Shown here: positions 36,192 through 44,095 of the stretch, piece after piece
Layout of the letters: every line of letters begins with the position of its first letter
Position numbering within the stretch: the first letter of the stretch is position 1
Source: Candidatus Microbacterium phytovorans
GTDB lineage: Bacteria > Actinomycetota > Actinomycetes > Actinomycetales > Microbacteriaceae
Assembly: GCA_029202445.1 (NCBI GenBank)
Contig: CP119321.1
Location: 248,001 to 312,000, forward strand
Length of the DNA stretch: 64,000 nucleotides
Direction of reading: 5' to 3'
Position numbers and translations under genes: made by a program
Notes under the pieces: generated by a model
The model's input: the letters and a program-made list of their open reading frames with translations, nothing else
What the model was told of the DNA's origin: nothing
Databases searched by the model: none

Positions 36192-36997
36192 GCGAGAGAC
36201 CCCACGACGCGGAGGATCGTGCCGAGGTCGTCCACCGCCGCGTGCGGCGACGAGGGCGAGAAGCCCGCGATCGAGGCGCCGGCGAGCGGGAGGCGCTCGC
36301 GGAGGGCCCGGATCGCGCCGGTGAGCTCTTCCGCCTGCAGCCCGAACGGGAAGGGACGCGCGACCCCGGAGAGCACGGCCGGATCGAGCACGTCGAGGTC
36401 GACGTGGATGTAGAGCGCGTCGGCGTCGAGGGTGTCGACCGCGGCGAGGAGGGCGGCGGGGTCTCCGAGGGCATCGGCGGGCACGTGGTGCACGCCCGCG
36501 GCGGCGACCGCCGCCCCTTCGGCCTCGTCGAACTCGCGCGCACCGGCGAGGACGACCCGCTCGGCGGGCACGCTCGCGTCGCCCAGCGGCCCGCCGTCGG
36601 TGACCGCGCGCAGCACCATGCCCGCGAACGCCCCCGACGGGGAGGTCTCGGGGGTGTGGAAGTCGCCGTGGGCGTCGAACCAGACGACGGCGAGCTTCGG
36701 ATGCCGGGCTGCCGCGTGCGCGATCGCGGGCGCCGCGACGCCGCAGTCGCCACCGACGACGAGAGCGACCTCCTCGGACGCGTCGAGCGCCTCGGTAAGG
36801 CTCTCCCGCACGCGTCGGAGCGCACTGAAGCGACGGATGCCGGTGTCCAGCGACTCTCCGGCCTCCACGGGAACTTCCACGCGCGTGCACGACGCACGGG
36901 GGAGGTCGCCGGCGATCGCATCGGCGCCGTCGACGAGCAGCATGGCCCGGGCGGCGGGCGAACCCTGCCACTGGGGCACGACCAGGAAACGCGTCAT
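36188..36997 (-). CDS. Arginase/ureohydrolase family protein
   Basis: 269 residues. Metal-site motifs are WFDAHGDFHTPETSPSG and HVDLDVLDPA. The first ligand motif reads GGDCG (near residue 82) instead of the usual GGDHS, replacing a manganese-binding His by Cys. Arginase, agmatinase or formiminoglutamase activity is possible, but substrate-loop residues are not diagnostic. GGGAGG precedes the ATG. Coupled to the small HEATH protein. Confidence 0.85.
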   Translation of the reverse strand: MTRFLVVPQWQGSPAARAMLLVDGADAIAGDLPRASCTRVEVPVEAGESLDTGIRRFSALRRVRESLTEALDASEEVALVVGGDCGVAAPAIAHAAARHPKLAVVWFDAHGDFHTPETSPSGAFAGMVLRAVTDGGPLGDASVPAERVVLAGAREFDEAEGAAVAAAGVHHVPADALGDPAALLAAVDTLDADALYIHVDLDVLDPAVLSGVARPFPFGLQAEELTGAIRALRERLPLAGASIAGFSPSSPHAAVDDLGTILRVVGSLA

Positions 36998-37047
36998 GAT
37001 GTCATCTTCCTCCCGTGCGAGCGCCTCGCGGCCCGCCGCACGACGAC

Positions 37048-37083
37048 GCAGCGCCGGGCGTCGCGGACGACACCCGGCGCTGC
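37048..37083. terminator. Hairpin terminator downstream of pspA
   Basis: Perfect 11-bp arms GCAGCGCCGGG and CCCGGCGCTGC with a 14-nt loop, 11 nt past the pspA stop and 50 nt before the arginase-like start on the same strand. No T-run. Confidence 0.75.
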
Positions 37084-37093
37084 GTGTGGTTGC

Positions 37094-37831
37094 TTACTGC
37101 TCGAGAGCAGGTGCGGACGTGCCGCCGGTCTTCAGCGCGGCCAGGCGCGCCTCCACCTCGGTGAGCTCGCCGACATCCTCCAGCTCGTTGAACTGGGCGT
37201 CCAGCGACGACGCGGCGATCTCCGCCTTGCCGGCCGCGAGGGCCTCCTGACGGCGCACCTTGTCCTCGAAGCGGCCGAGGTCGCTCGTCGGGTCGAGCAC
37301 GTCGATCGACTTGACGGCGTCGTGCACCTTGTTCTGCGCTTCGGCGGTCTTGGCGCGGGCGAGGAGCTCGGAGCGCTTCGTCTTCAGCTGCTCCAGCTTC
37401 TGCTTCATGCCGTTGAGGCCGTCCTTGAGCTTGTCGACGACCTCCGTCTGCGCCGCGATCGACGGCGCGATCGCGGCCGCTTCCTTCTCTTCGCCGATCT
37501 GACGCTGCAGGGCGATCTTCGCAAGGTTGTCGAACTTGTCGGCATCCGTCGTGTTGCCCGTCGCGCGCAGCTCGTCGGCCTTGCGGCTGGCGGCGATCGC
37601 CTTGTTGCCCCACTCGGCGGCGGCCTTGACGTCCTCGGCGTGGTCGCGCTCGAGGAGGCGCAGGTTGCCGATCGTCTCGGCGATCGCCGACTCGGCGTCG
37701 GCGATGTTGTTGGTGAAGTCGCGGACCAGCTGGTCGAGCATCTTCTGGGGGTCTTCGGCCTGGTCGATCAGGGCGTTGATGTTCGCCTTCACGAGGGTCG
37801 AGATGCGGCCGAAGATGGACTGCTTTGCCAT
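37094..37831 (-). CDS. pspA: PspA/IM30 family protein
   Basis: 245 residues, almost wholly coiled-coil. The N-terminal amphipathic helix SIFGRISTLVKANINALIDQAEDP and RDFTNNIADAESAIA are the family signature. It protects the inner face of the membrane under envelope stress by forming oligomeric scaffolds. AGGAAAGGAAAACCG precedes the ATG. It lies 75 nt behind the TPM-domain gene on the same strand, a pairing seen in other actinobacteria. Confidence 0.95.
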   Translation of the reverse strand: MAKQSIFGRISTLVKANINALIDQAEDPQKMLDQLVRDFTNNIADAESAIAETIGNLRLLERDHAEDVKAAAEWGNKAIAASRKADELRATGNTTDADKFDNLAKIALQRQIGEEKEAAAIAPSIAAQTEVVDKLKDGLNGMKQKLEQLKTKRSELLARAKTAEAQNKVHDAVKSIDVLDPTSDLGRFEDKVRRQEALAAGKAEIAASSLDAQFNELEDVGELTEVEARLAALKTGGTSAPALEQ

Positions 37832-37906
37832 CGGTTTTCCTTTCCTAGCGGGAGGTGTGGGTGGTGTGAGGTGCGGGGCGTCGCCCGCGCACGTGGTCGA
37901 GGGGAG

Positions 37907-39898
37907 TCAGAATCGGCCTCCTCCGCGGCGGGAGCGGGTGCCGCCGCCGCCGAAGCTGCCGGAGCTCATGCCGCCGCCGCGGCTTCCGAACGAGGGCATG
38001 CCGCCCCCGCCGCGCCGGCCGCCTCCGCCGCCGCCGAGCATCGAGTTGATGAGGATGCCGCCGAGCACGGCGCCCATGACGTTCCCGCCCCCGCCGCCGT
38101 TGCCGCCGCCGAACCCCCCGCCGCCGAACGCGCCGACGTCGTTCTGCGCGTGCTGGAGGGCCTGGGCGGCGAGATCGTTGGCGCGCTGGGCGGCCGCGAG
38201 CGCGTGTGCCGGGTCGGTCGCGGCGAGCTGGCGCGCCTGGACGAGGGAGGAGCCGGCCTCCGCGAGCCGGGTGCGTGCCGTCGCTCCTACCGCGCCGCGC
38301 CGGGAGCTGATGTAGTCCTCGGCGGCGGAGACCTGCGCCTGGGCGTGCGCGAGCAGCTGGCTGAGCTGCTGAGCCGCGCGCCGCTCCTTCTCCTGCGCGT
38401 CGCGGACGTCGGCGAGCACGGCGTCGATCTCCGCGTTCGCCCTCTCGAGGTTCTCGAGCGCGAACAGGGGGCGCTTGGCCGATCCGGCCAGGAGCGGGCG
38501 GGCCGCGTCGATCTGCTGCCGAGTCGCCGCGATCGCACCGGCCACGCGGCCGTCCGCGTCGGGGAGGGCGCTCGCCGTCGCGATGTCCTTCTCCAGTTCG
38601 GCCATGAGCGCCGCCGCGTCGCGCTCGCCCTCGGCAAGGTCGTCGGCGAGCACCCCGATGGCATCCTGCAGCGTCCGAGCCTGCGCGACGGCGTCTTCGG
38701 CCGCGCGGATGCTCACGGCCGCCTCGCCGCCGTCGCCGGCGCCGATGGCGGTCTGGGCGGCGTTCAGCTGCTCCTGCGCGAAGGTGAGGCGCTGACGGGC
38801 CTGCTCGGGGTTGTCGACGACGGGAGCGAGGGCTTCGGGGGCGTACGCGGTCTGCAGCTGCGTGAGCCGAGCGGCGGCGGCGTCGATCGTCGCGGCGACC
38901 GTCGTGTGCATCTCCTGCACGCGGGTGAGCGCTTCGGGCGCGTTCTGCTCGAGCTGGCGCAGCTCGTCGAAGGCGGCCGCCTTCTCGTCGAGCGCGGCGT
39001 TGGCGCGGGCGCAGAGCTCGAGGATCTGCGCGTTCCACGCACGGGCGTCCTGCTCGCTGTCGGGGTTCTCGTCGTCGAGGCGCTGCTTGAGCGAGAATGC
39101 CGTGTCGAGGTCGGCTTTGGCCTGTGCGAGCACGGTCTCGAACTCCGCGGCGGCCGCGTCGCCGAACTGGGCGCGCGCGAAGCCGAGCTCCTGCTCGCTG
39201 GTCTTCACGGCGTCGTCGGTGTCGACGAGCGCCGACGAGGCCTGCCGGGCGAGTTCCTCCAGCGGCACCTGCGGTGCCTGCGGGGTCGCGCCTCCGGTGG
39301 TGACGCGCGACTTCCGGCGCGCGCGCACGACGAAGAAGATGAGCGCGCCCACGACGACGACGAGCAGCACGACGAACAGGACGCCGCCCAGGCCGCCGGA
39401 CGAGTTCGCGTCGCCGCCGGAACCGCCGCCGACGGCATCCGCCAGTCCGTCCGCCGCGGCCGTGGCCGCACCCGCCCAGTCGCCGGACTGCAGTGCCGGC
39501 GCGATCCGGTCCTGCTCGATCGCGCCGAGCTGATCGAACGAGACGGGGCCTTCGGAGTAGCCGGACAGGAAGAACGCGCGCCCTTCGGTGGAGATCGCGA
39601 GGAGGTACTGGGTGGGGCCGAGGTTGTTGAGCTCGGCGGTCGCGTTCGCCCAGCCTTCCGCGCTCGTCGGATCGGTGAACTGGTCGACGTAGACGACCCA
39701 GAGGTCGACGCCGGAGGATGCCGACAGGCCCTCCGAGCGTGCCTGCACCGCCTGCTCCTGAGAGGCGGAGAGGACGCCCGCGTCATCGAGGACGCGCCCG
39801 CTGCCGAGCGGGATCGGGTCGGTCGCGGATGCCGGCAGGGCACTGCCGAGCACGATCGAGACGGTGGCTGCGAGCGCCAACATCCAACGCGATCGCAT
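37907..39898 (-). CDS. TPM domain membrane protein with coiled coil and Gly/Arg-rich tail
   Basis: 663 residues. Signal peptide 1-26 (ends ASATD), extracytoplasmic TPM domain about 30-170 (VLDDAGVLSASQEQAVQ; VDLWVVYVDQF), one membrane helix near 185-205, then about 370 residues of cytosolic coiled coil. The last 70 residues are Gly-, Ser- and Arg-rich (GGGG repeats) with a short hydrophobic insert. Cotranscription with pspA suggests a sensor or anchor linking envelope stress to PspA; this is inference. AGGAGG precedes the ATG. Confidence 0.88.
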   Translation of the reverse strand: MRSRWMLALAATVSIVLGSALPASATDPIPLGSGRVLDDAGVLSASQEQAVQARSEGLSASSGVDLWVVYVDQFTDPTSAEGWANATAELNNLGPTQYLLAISTEGRAFFLSGYSEGPVSFDQLGAIEQDRIAPALQSGDWAGAATAAADGLADAVGGGSGGDANSSGGLGGVLFVVLLVVVVGALIFFVVRARRKSRVTTGGATPQAPQVPLEELARQASSALVDTDDAVKTSEQELGFARAQFGDAAAAEFETVLAQAKADLDTAFSLKQRLDDENPDSEQDARAWNAQILELCARANAALDEKAAAFDELRQLEQNAPEALTRVQEMHTTVAATIDAAAARLTQLQTAYAPEALAPVVDNPEQARQRLTFAQEQLNAAQTAIGAGDGGEAAVSIRAAEDAVAQARTLQDAIGVLADDLAEGERDAAALMAELEKDIATASALPDADGRVAGAIAATRQQIDAARPLLAGSAKRPLFALENLERANAEIDAVLADVRDAQEKERRAAQQLSQLLAHAQAQVSAAEDYISSRRGAVGATARTRLAEAGSSLVQARQLAATDPAHALAAAQRANDLAAQALQHAQNDVGAFGGGGFGGGNGGGGGNVMGAVLGGILINSMLGGGGGGRRGGGGMPSFGSRGGGMSSGSFGGGGTRSRRGGGRF

Positions 39899-40133
39899 CG
39901 GTGGATCCTCCTCGTTCGGGGACCTGCGCCCCGCCCCTTCGGCGAGTCTATGCCCCGTCGCGCATGTGGCGATAGGCGATCCGGCGCCCGCCGCCTGTGG
40001 ATCCGCCCAGACCTTCCGTTGTGTGCGCGCGACCGCTCCGGACGGGCTCCGAGGGATGCGCCGGGGTCGCCGTGCGCGTGCCTCCCCGAGCCTCTTCGCG
40101 ATCCGGGTTAGGCTCGCGCACTCGGAGGAATCG

Positions 40134-40973
40134 ATGGACGACAGATACGGAAGCGACGTGCTCGCGGCAGGGTGGCGGGATGTCGGGCGGCGCGTGGTGC
40201 CGACGGTGCCGGCCGACCGCGACCTCGTCGTCGAGGTCGCCGGAGACGGGTACTGCGGGGCGGTGGTCGGCATCGAGGCCGGTCATGTCGCGCTCGAGGA
40301 CCGGCACGGACGGCGACGCCTCTTCCCTCTCGGCAGCGGGTTCCTCGTCGACGGTGAGGCCGTGCAGCTCGTCGCGCCCGCCGCGGCGGCATCGGCGGCT
40401 CCGACGCGAACGGCATCCGGTTCGTTCGCCGCACCGCAGGCGCGCGCCCGCGTCGCCCGCGCGTCGCGCATCCTCGTGGAGGGGAAGCACGACGCGGAGC
40501 TCGTGGAGAAGGTGTGGGGCGACGACCTGCGCGCGGAGGGCGTGGTCGTGGAGTTCCTGCAGGGGGTCGACCTGCTCGACGCCGTCTTGCGCGACGACCC
40601 GCCGTCGGCCGACCGGCGCTACGGCGTGCTCGTCGACCACCTCGTGCCCGGTTCCAAGGAGACCCGCATCGCCGAGGCGGTCGCTCGCGGCCCGCACGGC
40701 CGGTACGTCCGCATCGTGGGTCACCCGCACGTCGACGTGTGGCAGTGCGTCACTCCGCGTGCCCTCGGCATCCCGGCGTGGCCGGAGGTGCCGCGCGGCA
40801 TCGAGTGGAAGGTCGGCGTGAGCCGCGCGCTCAGGTGGCCCGCCGAGACGCCCGTCGACCTCGCGCGCAACTGGCAGCGCATCCTCGGCCGGGTCCACAG
40901 CTACCGCGACCTCGATCCAGCGCTGCTCGGCCGCGTCGAGGAACTCATCGACTTCGTCACGGTCGACGGCTGA
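40134..40973 (+). CDS. DUF3097 domain protein, Toprim-like
   Basis: 279 residues from ATG 40134 with GGAGGAATCG upstream; a -10 TAGGCT lies about 20 nt further. After a strand-rich N-terminus (about 1-100), residues 111-190 read ILVEGKHDAELVEKVWG ... LVDHLVPGSKE. This resembles the E...DxD arrangement of Toprim domains in primases and OLD nucleases. DUF3097 is conserved in actinobacteria without known function; an RNA or DNA role is a reasonable guess. Confidence 0.85.
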   Translation: MDDRYGSDVLAAGWRDVGRRVVPTVPADRDLVVEVAGDGYCGAVVGIEAGHVALEDRHGRRRLFPLGSGFLVDGEAVQLVAPAAAASAAPTRTASGSFAAPQARARVARASRILVEGKHDAELVEKVWGDDLRAEGVVVEFLQGVDLLDAVLRDDPPSADRRYGVLVDHLVPGSKETRIAEAVARGPHGRYVRIVGHPHVDVWQCVTPRALGIPAWPEVPRGIEWKVGVSRALRWPAETPVDLARNWQRILGRVHSYRDLDPALLGRVEELIDFVTVDG

Positions 40974-41046
40974 CACGGGCGGCGGCGCTGTGGTTGGTGC
41001 ACCGGCTAGTCCAGTGGCCGGCCCTGTGGCTGGGTAGCCTGGACGG

Positions 41047-41790
41047 GTGACCGAGCCCGAACCGTCCCCGGCCGCCCCCCGCTACCGCGACAAGCCCGTC
41101 TCCTTCGTGCGCCGCAGCGGGCGCATGAGCGACGCGCAGGACCGGGCGTGGGAGGAACTGTCGGGACGGTATCTCCTTCCGGTCGAGCGCGACGCGGCAT
41201 CCACGAGCGTCCTTCCCGGGTCGACGGTCGATCCCGGGGCCGTGTTCGGACGTGTCGCGCCGCTGATCGTCGAAATCGGATCGGGTCAGGGGCACGCGAT
41301 CGTCCACGCCGCCGGCGCGCAGCCCGAGATCGACTTCCTCGCCGTCGAAGTGTTCCGCGCAGGGCTCGCGCGCGCGATGCTCGACGCCGACCGCGCCGGC
41401 GTGCACAATCTCCGGCTCGTCGAGGCGAACGCCCCCGAAGTGCTGGAGCACCTCCTGCCCGAGGGGTCGGTCGATGAGATCTGGGTCTTCTTCCCCGACC
41501 CGTGGCACAAGGCGAAGCACAACAAGCGTCGCCTGATCGCGCCCGCCTTCGTGCCGCAGGCGGCTCGGGCGCTCCGCGACGGTGGCGTGCTGCGGCTCGC
41601 GACCGACTGGGAGGACTACGCGCTGCAGATGCGCGACGTGCTCTCGGATGCCGACGTGTTCACTCCCGACTTCGAGGGGGAGTGGGCACCGCGGTTCGCG
41701 GGGCGCACGATGACCGCCTTCGAACGCAAGGGGCTCGCGAAGGGCCGGGAGATCCGCGACCTCGCCTACCGGCGCCGTCCCCGGGGGTGA
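41047..41790 (+). CDS. trmB: tRNA (guanosine(46)-N7)-methyltransferase
   Basis: 247 residues. SAM-binding VEIGSGQGHAIVHAA near residues 76-90, VEVFRAGLARA, and the family motif EIWVFFPDPWHKAKHNKRRLI near 150-170. It methylates G46 in the variable loop of tRNA. GTG 41047 lies six bases after TAGCCT, fitting a leaderless transcript. Followed 7 nt later by the CPBP gene. Confidence 0.95.
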   Translation: MTEPEPSPAAPRYRDKPVSFVRRSGRMSDAQDRAWEELSGRYLLPVERDAASTSVLPGSTVDPGAVFGRVAPLIVEIGSGQGHAIVHAAGAQPEIDFLAVEVFRAGLARAMLDADRAGVHNLRLVEANAPEVLEHLLPEGSVDEIWVFFPDPWHKAKHNKRRLIAPAFVPQAARALRDGGVLRLATDWEDYALQMRDVLSDADVFTPDFEGEWAPRFAGRTMTAFERKGLAKGREIRDLAYRRRPRG

Positions 41791-41797
41791 TGGCGCC

Positions 41798-42652
41798 GTG
41801 ATCGAACGCGCCCCGGCATCCCCTCGTCCGATCGTCTCGTTCGACGTCGTGCCGGCCCTCCTCGTGTGCCTGGCGGCACCGGCGTTCTTCGTGCTGCTGC
41901 TGCCGTGGCTCGGGTGGCTGCTGCTCGCCGCGGGGCTCGGGATCGCCCTCGCTCGCGAGCGTGGACGCGTGAGGGATGCCGGTCCGTCGCTCACCCGCGA
42001 CCTTTCGCTCATCGCCGTGGGGCTGCTGATCGTGAGTTCGGTGCCGTTGAAGGCCGAGCTCGACAACCTCGCCATGCTGCGATTCACGCTGGCCCTGGGC
42101 GGTGCCGTCGTCGTGCCGTACGCGCTGTCGCGGTGGTTCTACCGCGACCACGCCATCCGCTTCCCGTGGCGCGGCGGCGGACGGTGGCGCGGCTGGCAGT
42201 GGGCGTGGCTCGGTGCCGTGCTCGTGCTCGGCTGGCTGATCCTGCCCTTCTACTTCATCACCTCCGGCGTCTATCAGAACTGGCCGGTGGTGGACACGCC
42301 CGACCTCATCGCGCGGCTGTTCGTCGGCGTGGGAGCCGTGGGCATCTGGGACGAGCTGTTCTTCATCTGCACGTGCTTCGTGCTGCTGCGCCGTCACTTG
42401 GCCGACGCGACCGCGAACGTGCTGCAGGCCATCGTGTTCGTGTCGTTCCTGTGGGAGCTCGGGTACCAGGCGTGGGGACCGGTGCTCACCATCCCGTTCG
42501 CGCTGCTCCAGGCGATCATCTTCCTGCGCACCCGATCGCTCGGTTACGTCGTGACGGTGCACCTGCTGTTCGACGCCGTCGTGTTCGGGGTGCTGGTCCA
42601 CGCGCACAATCCGGGGCTCCTCGACGGCCTCTTCCTCGTCGCCGCGCCCTGA
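41798..42652 (+). CDS. CPBP-like intramembrane protease family protein
   Basis: 284 residues with about eight membrane helices. The CPBP/Abi motifs are degenerate: GIWDELFFICTCF stands for EExxxR, FLWELGY for FxxxH, and VTVHLLFDAVVF for HxxxB. Loss of the second Glu and of Arg argues for altered or absent protease activity. It may be a membrane processing or scaffold protein. GTG start 41798. Confidence 0.8.
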   Translation: MIERAPASPRPIVSFDVVPALLVCLAAPAFFVLLLPWLGWLLLAAGLGIALARERGRVRDAGPSLTRDLSLIAVGLLIVSSVPLKAELDNLAMLRFTLALGGAVVVPYALSRWFYRDHAIRFPWRGGGRWRGWQWAWLGAVLVLGWLILPFYFITSGVYQNWPVVDTPDLIARLFVGVGAVGIWDELFFICTCFVLLRRHLADATANVLQAIVFVSFLWELGYQAWGPVLTIPFALLQAIIFLRTRSLGYVVTVHLLFDAVVFGVLVHAHNPGLLDGLFLVAAP

Positions 42653-42726
42653 GGTTGGCGGTGGCTGTCGGTGCACAGGCGGTGATCAGGGCGCTCGGGT
42701 AGCCTCGATCGCGGACCTCGACAGGG

Positions 42727-42770
42727 TCCCCGGACGACGGATCAGTACCCGGTGAGCGACAAGACTGGCC
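42727..42770 (+). ncRNA. Guanidine-III riboswitch (ykkC-III)
   Basis: The sequence carries the class consensus in order: CCCCGGACGA (42728-42737), GTACCCGGT (42745-42753) and GACAAGACTGG (42758-42768). CAGT (42743-42746) can pair with ACTG (42764-42767), and CCGG elements form the second, pseudoknotted helix. AAGGAG, the ribosome binding site, starts at 42771 directly after the fold, so guanidine binding would expose it. TAGCCT (42701-42706) is the likely -10. The downstream gene is an SMR guanidinium exporter, the expected target. Confidence 0.9.
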
Positions 42771-42782
42771 AAGGAGCTCGTC

Positions 42783-43103
42783 ATGTCGTGGGTCATCCTC
42801 ATCGTGTCCGGAGTGCTCGAGGCCGTGTGGGCCACGTCGCTCGGCAAGTCCGAAGGCTTCACGCGCCTGTGGCCGACGGTCGTCTTCGGCGTCGCGCTCG
42901 CCGCCAGCATGGGCGGTCTCGCGTGGGCCATGCGCGACATCTCCACCGGTACGGCCTACGCCGTCTGGGTGGGGATCGGTGCGTCGCTCACCGTCGCGTG
43001 GGCGATGATCACCGGCGACGAGGACTTCTCGATCGTGAAGACCCTGCTCATCCTCGGTCTCGTCGGCTGCGTCGTGGGCCTGAAGCTCGTCGGCGAGCAC
43101 TGA
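42783..43103 (+). CDS. gdx: SMR family guanidinium exporter (Gdx/SugE type)
   Basis: 106 residues, four membrane helices. The essential Glu13 lies in SGVLEAVWATSLGKSEGF, and GTAYAVWVGIGASLTVAW is the SMR signature of the Gdx subgroup. It exports guanidinium in exchange for protons as an antiparallel dimer. Expression is probably switched on by guanidine through the riboswitch directly upstream. It is the only SMR gene here, so probably a homodimer. Confidence 0.93.
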   Translation: MSWVILIVSGVLEAVWATSLGKSEGFTRLWPTVVFGVALAASMGGLAWAMRDISTGTAYAVWVGIGASLTVAWAMITGDEDFSIVKTLLILGLVGCVVGLKLVGEH

Positions 43104-43129
43104 CGCCCCCGGTCGGGCGGTGCCCCCGG

Positions 43130-43425
43130 GGTCGTTGAGCGAGCGCAGGAGCCCCGGTCGTTGAGCGAGCGCAGCGAGTCGAAACGCACCCGCCGCGTCC
43201 ACCCCGGTCGTTGAGCGAGCGAAGGTGCCCCGGTCGTTGAGCGAGCGAAGGTGCCCCGGTCGTTGAGCGAGCGGAGGAGCCCCGGTCGTTGAGCGAGCGC
43301 AGCGAGACGAAACGTACCCCCGCGTCCCCTGGCCGGTCGTTGAGCGAGCGCAGCGAGACGAAACGTACCCCCGCGTCCCCTGGCCGGTCGTTGAGCGAGC
43401 GCAGCGAGACGAAACGCACCCGCCC
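43130..43425. repeat. Eight-copy GGTCGTTGAGCGAGCG interspersed repeat array
   Basis: Copies of GGTCGTTGAGCGAGCG start at 43130, 43156, 43206, 43232, 43258, 43284, 43335 and 43386. Short units are 26 nt; long units of 50-51 nt continue with CAGCGAGACGAAACG (one variant with T for A). It lies between the SMR exporter and a small membrane-protein gene on the other strand. Single copies of this repeat are common behind genes in Microbacteriaceae as I recall; an array of eight is unusual. An open frame through it encodes a SERSETKRT repeat and is not a real gene. Confidence 0.9.
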
Positions 43426-43632
43426 TCAGCGCAGCAGGTCGAGCAACACCGGCCCGAACACGACCAGCGCTGCGACCGGCACCACCAGCAGGCCGAGCGC
43501 GGCGATGCCGATGGCTGCCATGCTGCCGAGGATCGACAGCACCGCCGCGACCGTCGCCGACGCCCCGCGAGCAGCGACCGTCCGGGCGGATCGGGCGGGG
43601 GAGAGCGGGAGTGGAACGGTCGCGGTGGCCAT
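43426..43632 (-). CDS. Small membrane protein (68 aa)
   Basis: One long hydrophobic region (about 26-66) that could form two helices, after a basic N-terminus with SPARSARTVAARG. TACCGT lies six bases before the ATG on the minus strand, the same leaderless arrangement seen at known genes here, which supports it being real. Function unknown. The 3' end touches the repeat array. Confidence 0.6.
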   Translation of the reverse strand: MATATVPLPLSPARSARTVAARGASATVAAVLSILGSMAAIGIAALGLLVVPVAALVVFGPVLLDLLR

Positions 43633-43772
43633 GATTCGACGGTACGAATCCGCACGCGGATGCCGCGTCGCCCGCGGGTCGCATCGGCATCCATCGGAAG
43701 GATGATCCTGCGCGCGAGGAGGGCCCCAGTTTCACCTTCAACGTGAACGAGAGGTGACTTTCGGGCGAAGTA

Positions 43773-43800
43773 TTGACGCGGATTCGGGGCTGAGTATCTT
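43773..43800 (+). promoter_or_regulatory. Strong sigma-70-type promoter of the candidate small RNA
   Basis: TTGACG (43773-43778) and TATCTT (43795-43800) are separated by 16 nt. No gene start lies within 500 nt downstream on this strand, so the promoter points to a non-coding transcript. Confidence 0.6.
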
Positions 43801-43806
43801 TGGTCT

Positions 43807-43910
43807 CGCGAAGGAAAACGGAAACGAAAGAACCTCGGAAGAGGAACCGACACAGGAACCGAGAACGCACTGATGATCGCCCCGGAGCTTCGGCTCCGGG
43901 GCGATCTTCG
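43807..43910 (+). ncRNA. Candidate small RNA: purine-rich body plus UUCG-loop terminator
   Basis: Following the promoter is about 65 nt of purine-rich, apparently unstructured sequence with repeated GGAA/GAAA (43813-43862). It is then closed by a perfect 14-bp stem, GATCGCCCCGGAGC / GCTCCGGGGCGATC, with a TTCG tetraloop (43875-43906). Promoter, linear region and terminator together are the layout of a trans-acting small RNA of roughly 100 nt. It matches no RNA family I recognise. Exact ends are estimates. Confidence 0.5.
43875..43906 (+). terminator. UUCG tetraloop hairpin
   Basis: Perfect 14-bp GC-rich stem with TTCG loop, the most stable simple hairpin in the window. It ends the candidate small RNA; only TTCG follows rather than a T-run. 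Confidence 0.75.
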
Positions 43911-43923
43911 CGTGTGCCCGGGG

Positions 43924-44008
43924 CAGGATTGCGGAGATGTGCAGGATCGCGGAGCCCCGGATGCCGCGGCGTCCGCGATCGTGCATATCTCCGCAGTTTT
44001 GGCATCCG
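43924..44008. repeat. 85-nt palindromic repeat, copy A
   Basis: Identical to copy B at 44096-44180. It begins CAGGATTGCGG and ends TTTTGGCATCCG. Inside, a 24-nt arm (43930-43953) pairs with 43972-43995 with two mismatches around an 18-nt loop, and TTTT follows. The unit could be a mobile palindromic element (REP/MITE type) or a terminator-like RNA hairpin. Confidence 0.85.
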
Positions 44009-44095
44009 TGGTGGCAGGTGGGACCCGCGTGGGCGGGTGGCACCCGCGTCGGGCACTACGGCCGGTAGCGCACCCACGTGCGGCGCCTCCCGGGA

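Noticed and set aside
36242..40111. Very long plus-strand open frame opposite arginase-like, pspA and TPM genes
   Set aside because: High-GC antisense frame; composition is Arg/Gly/Glu filler, no domains, and the opposite strand holds recognisable proteins.
43130..43425. Possible CRISPR array
   Set aside because: Repeats are adjacent or spaced by variants of themselves; no unique spacers of constant length and no cas genes.
43289..43705. Open frame translating the repeat array into SERSETKRT repeats
   Set aside because: It is only the translation of the intergenic repeat; no promoter or start context, and such frames are known artefacts of this repeat.
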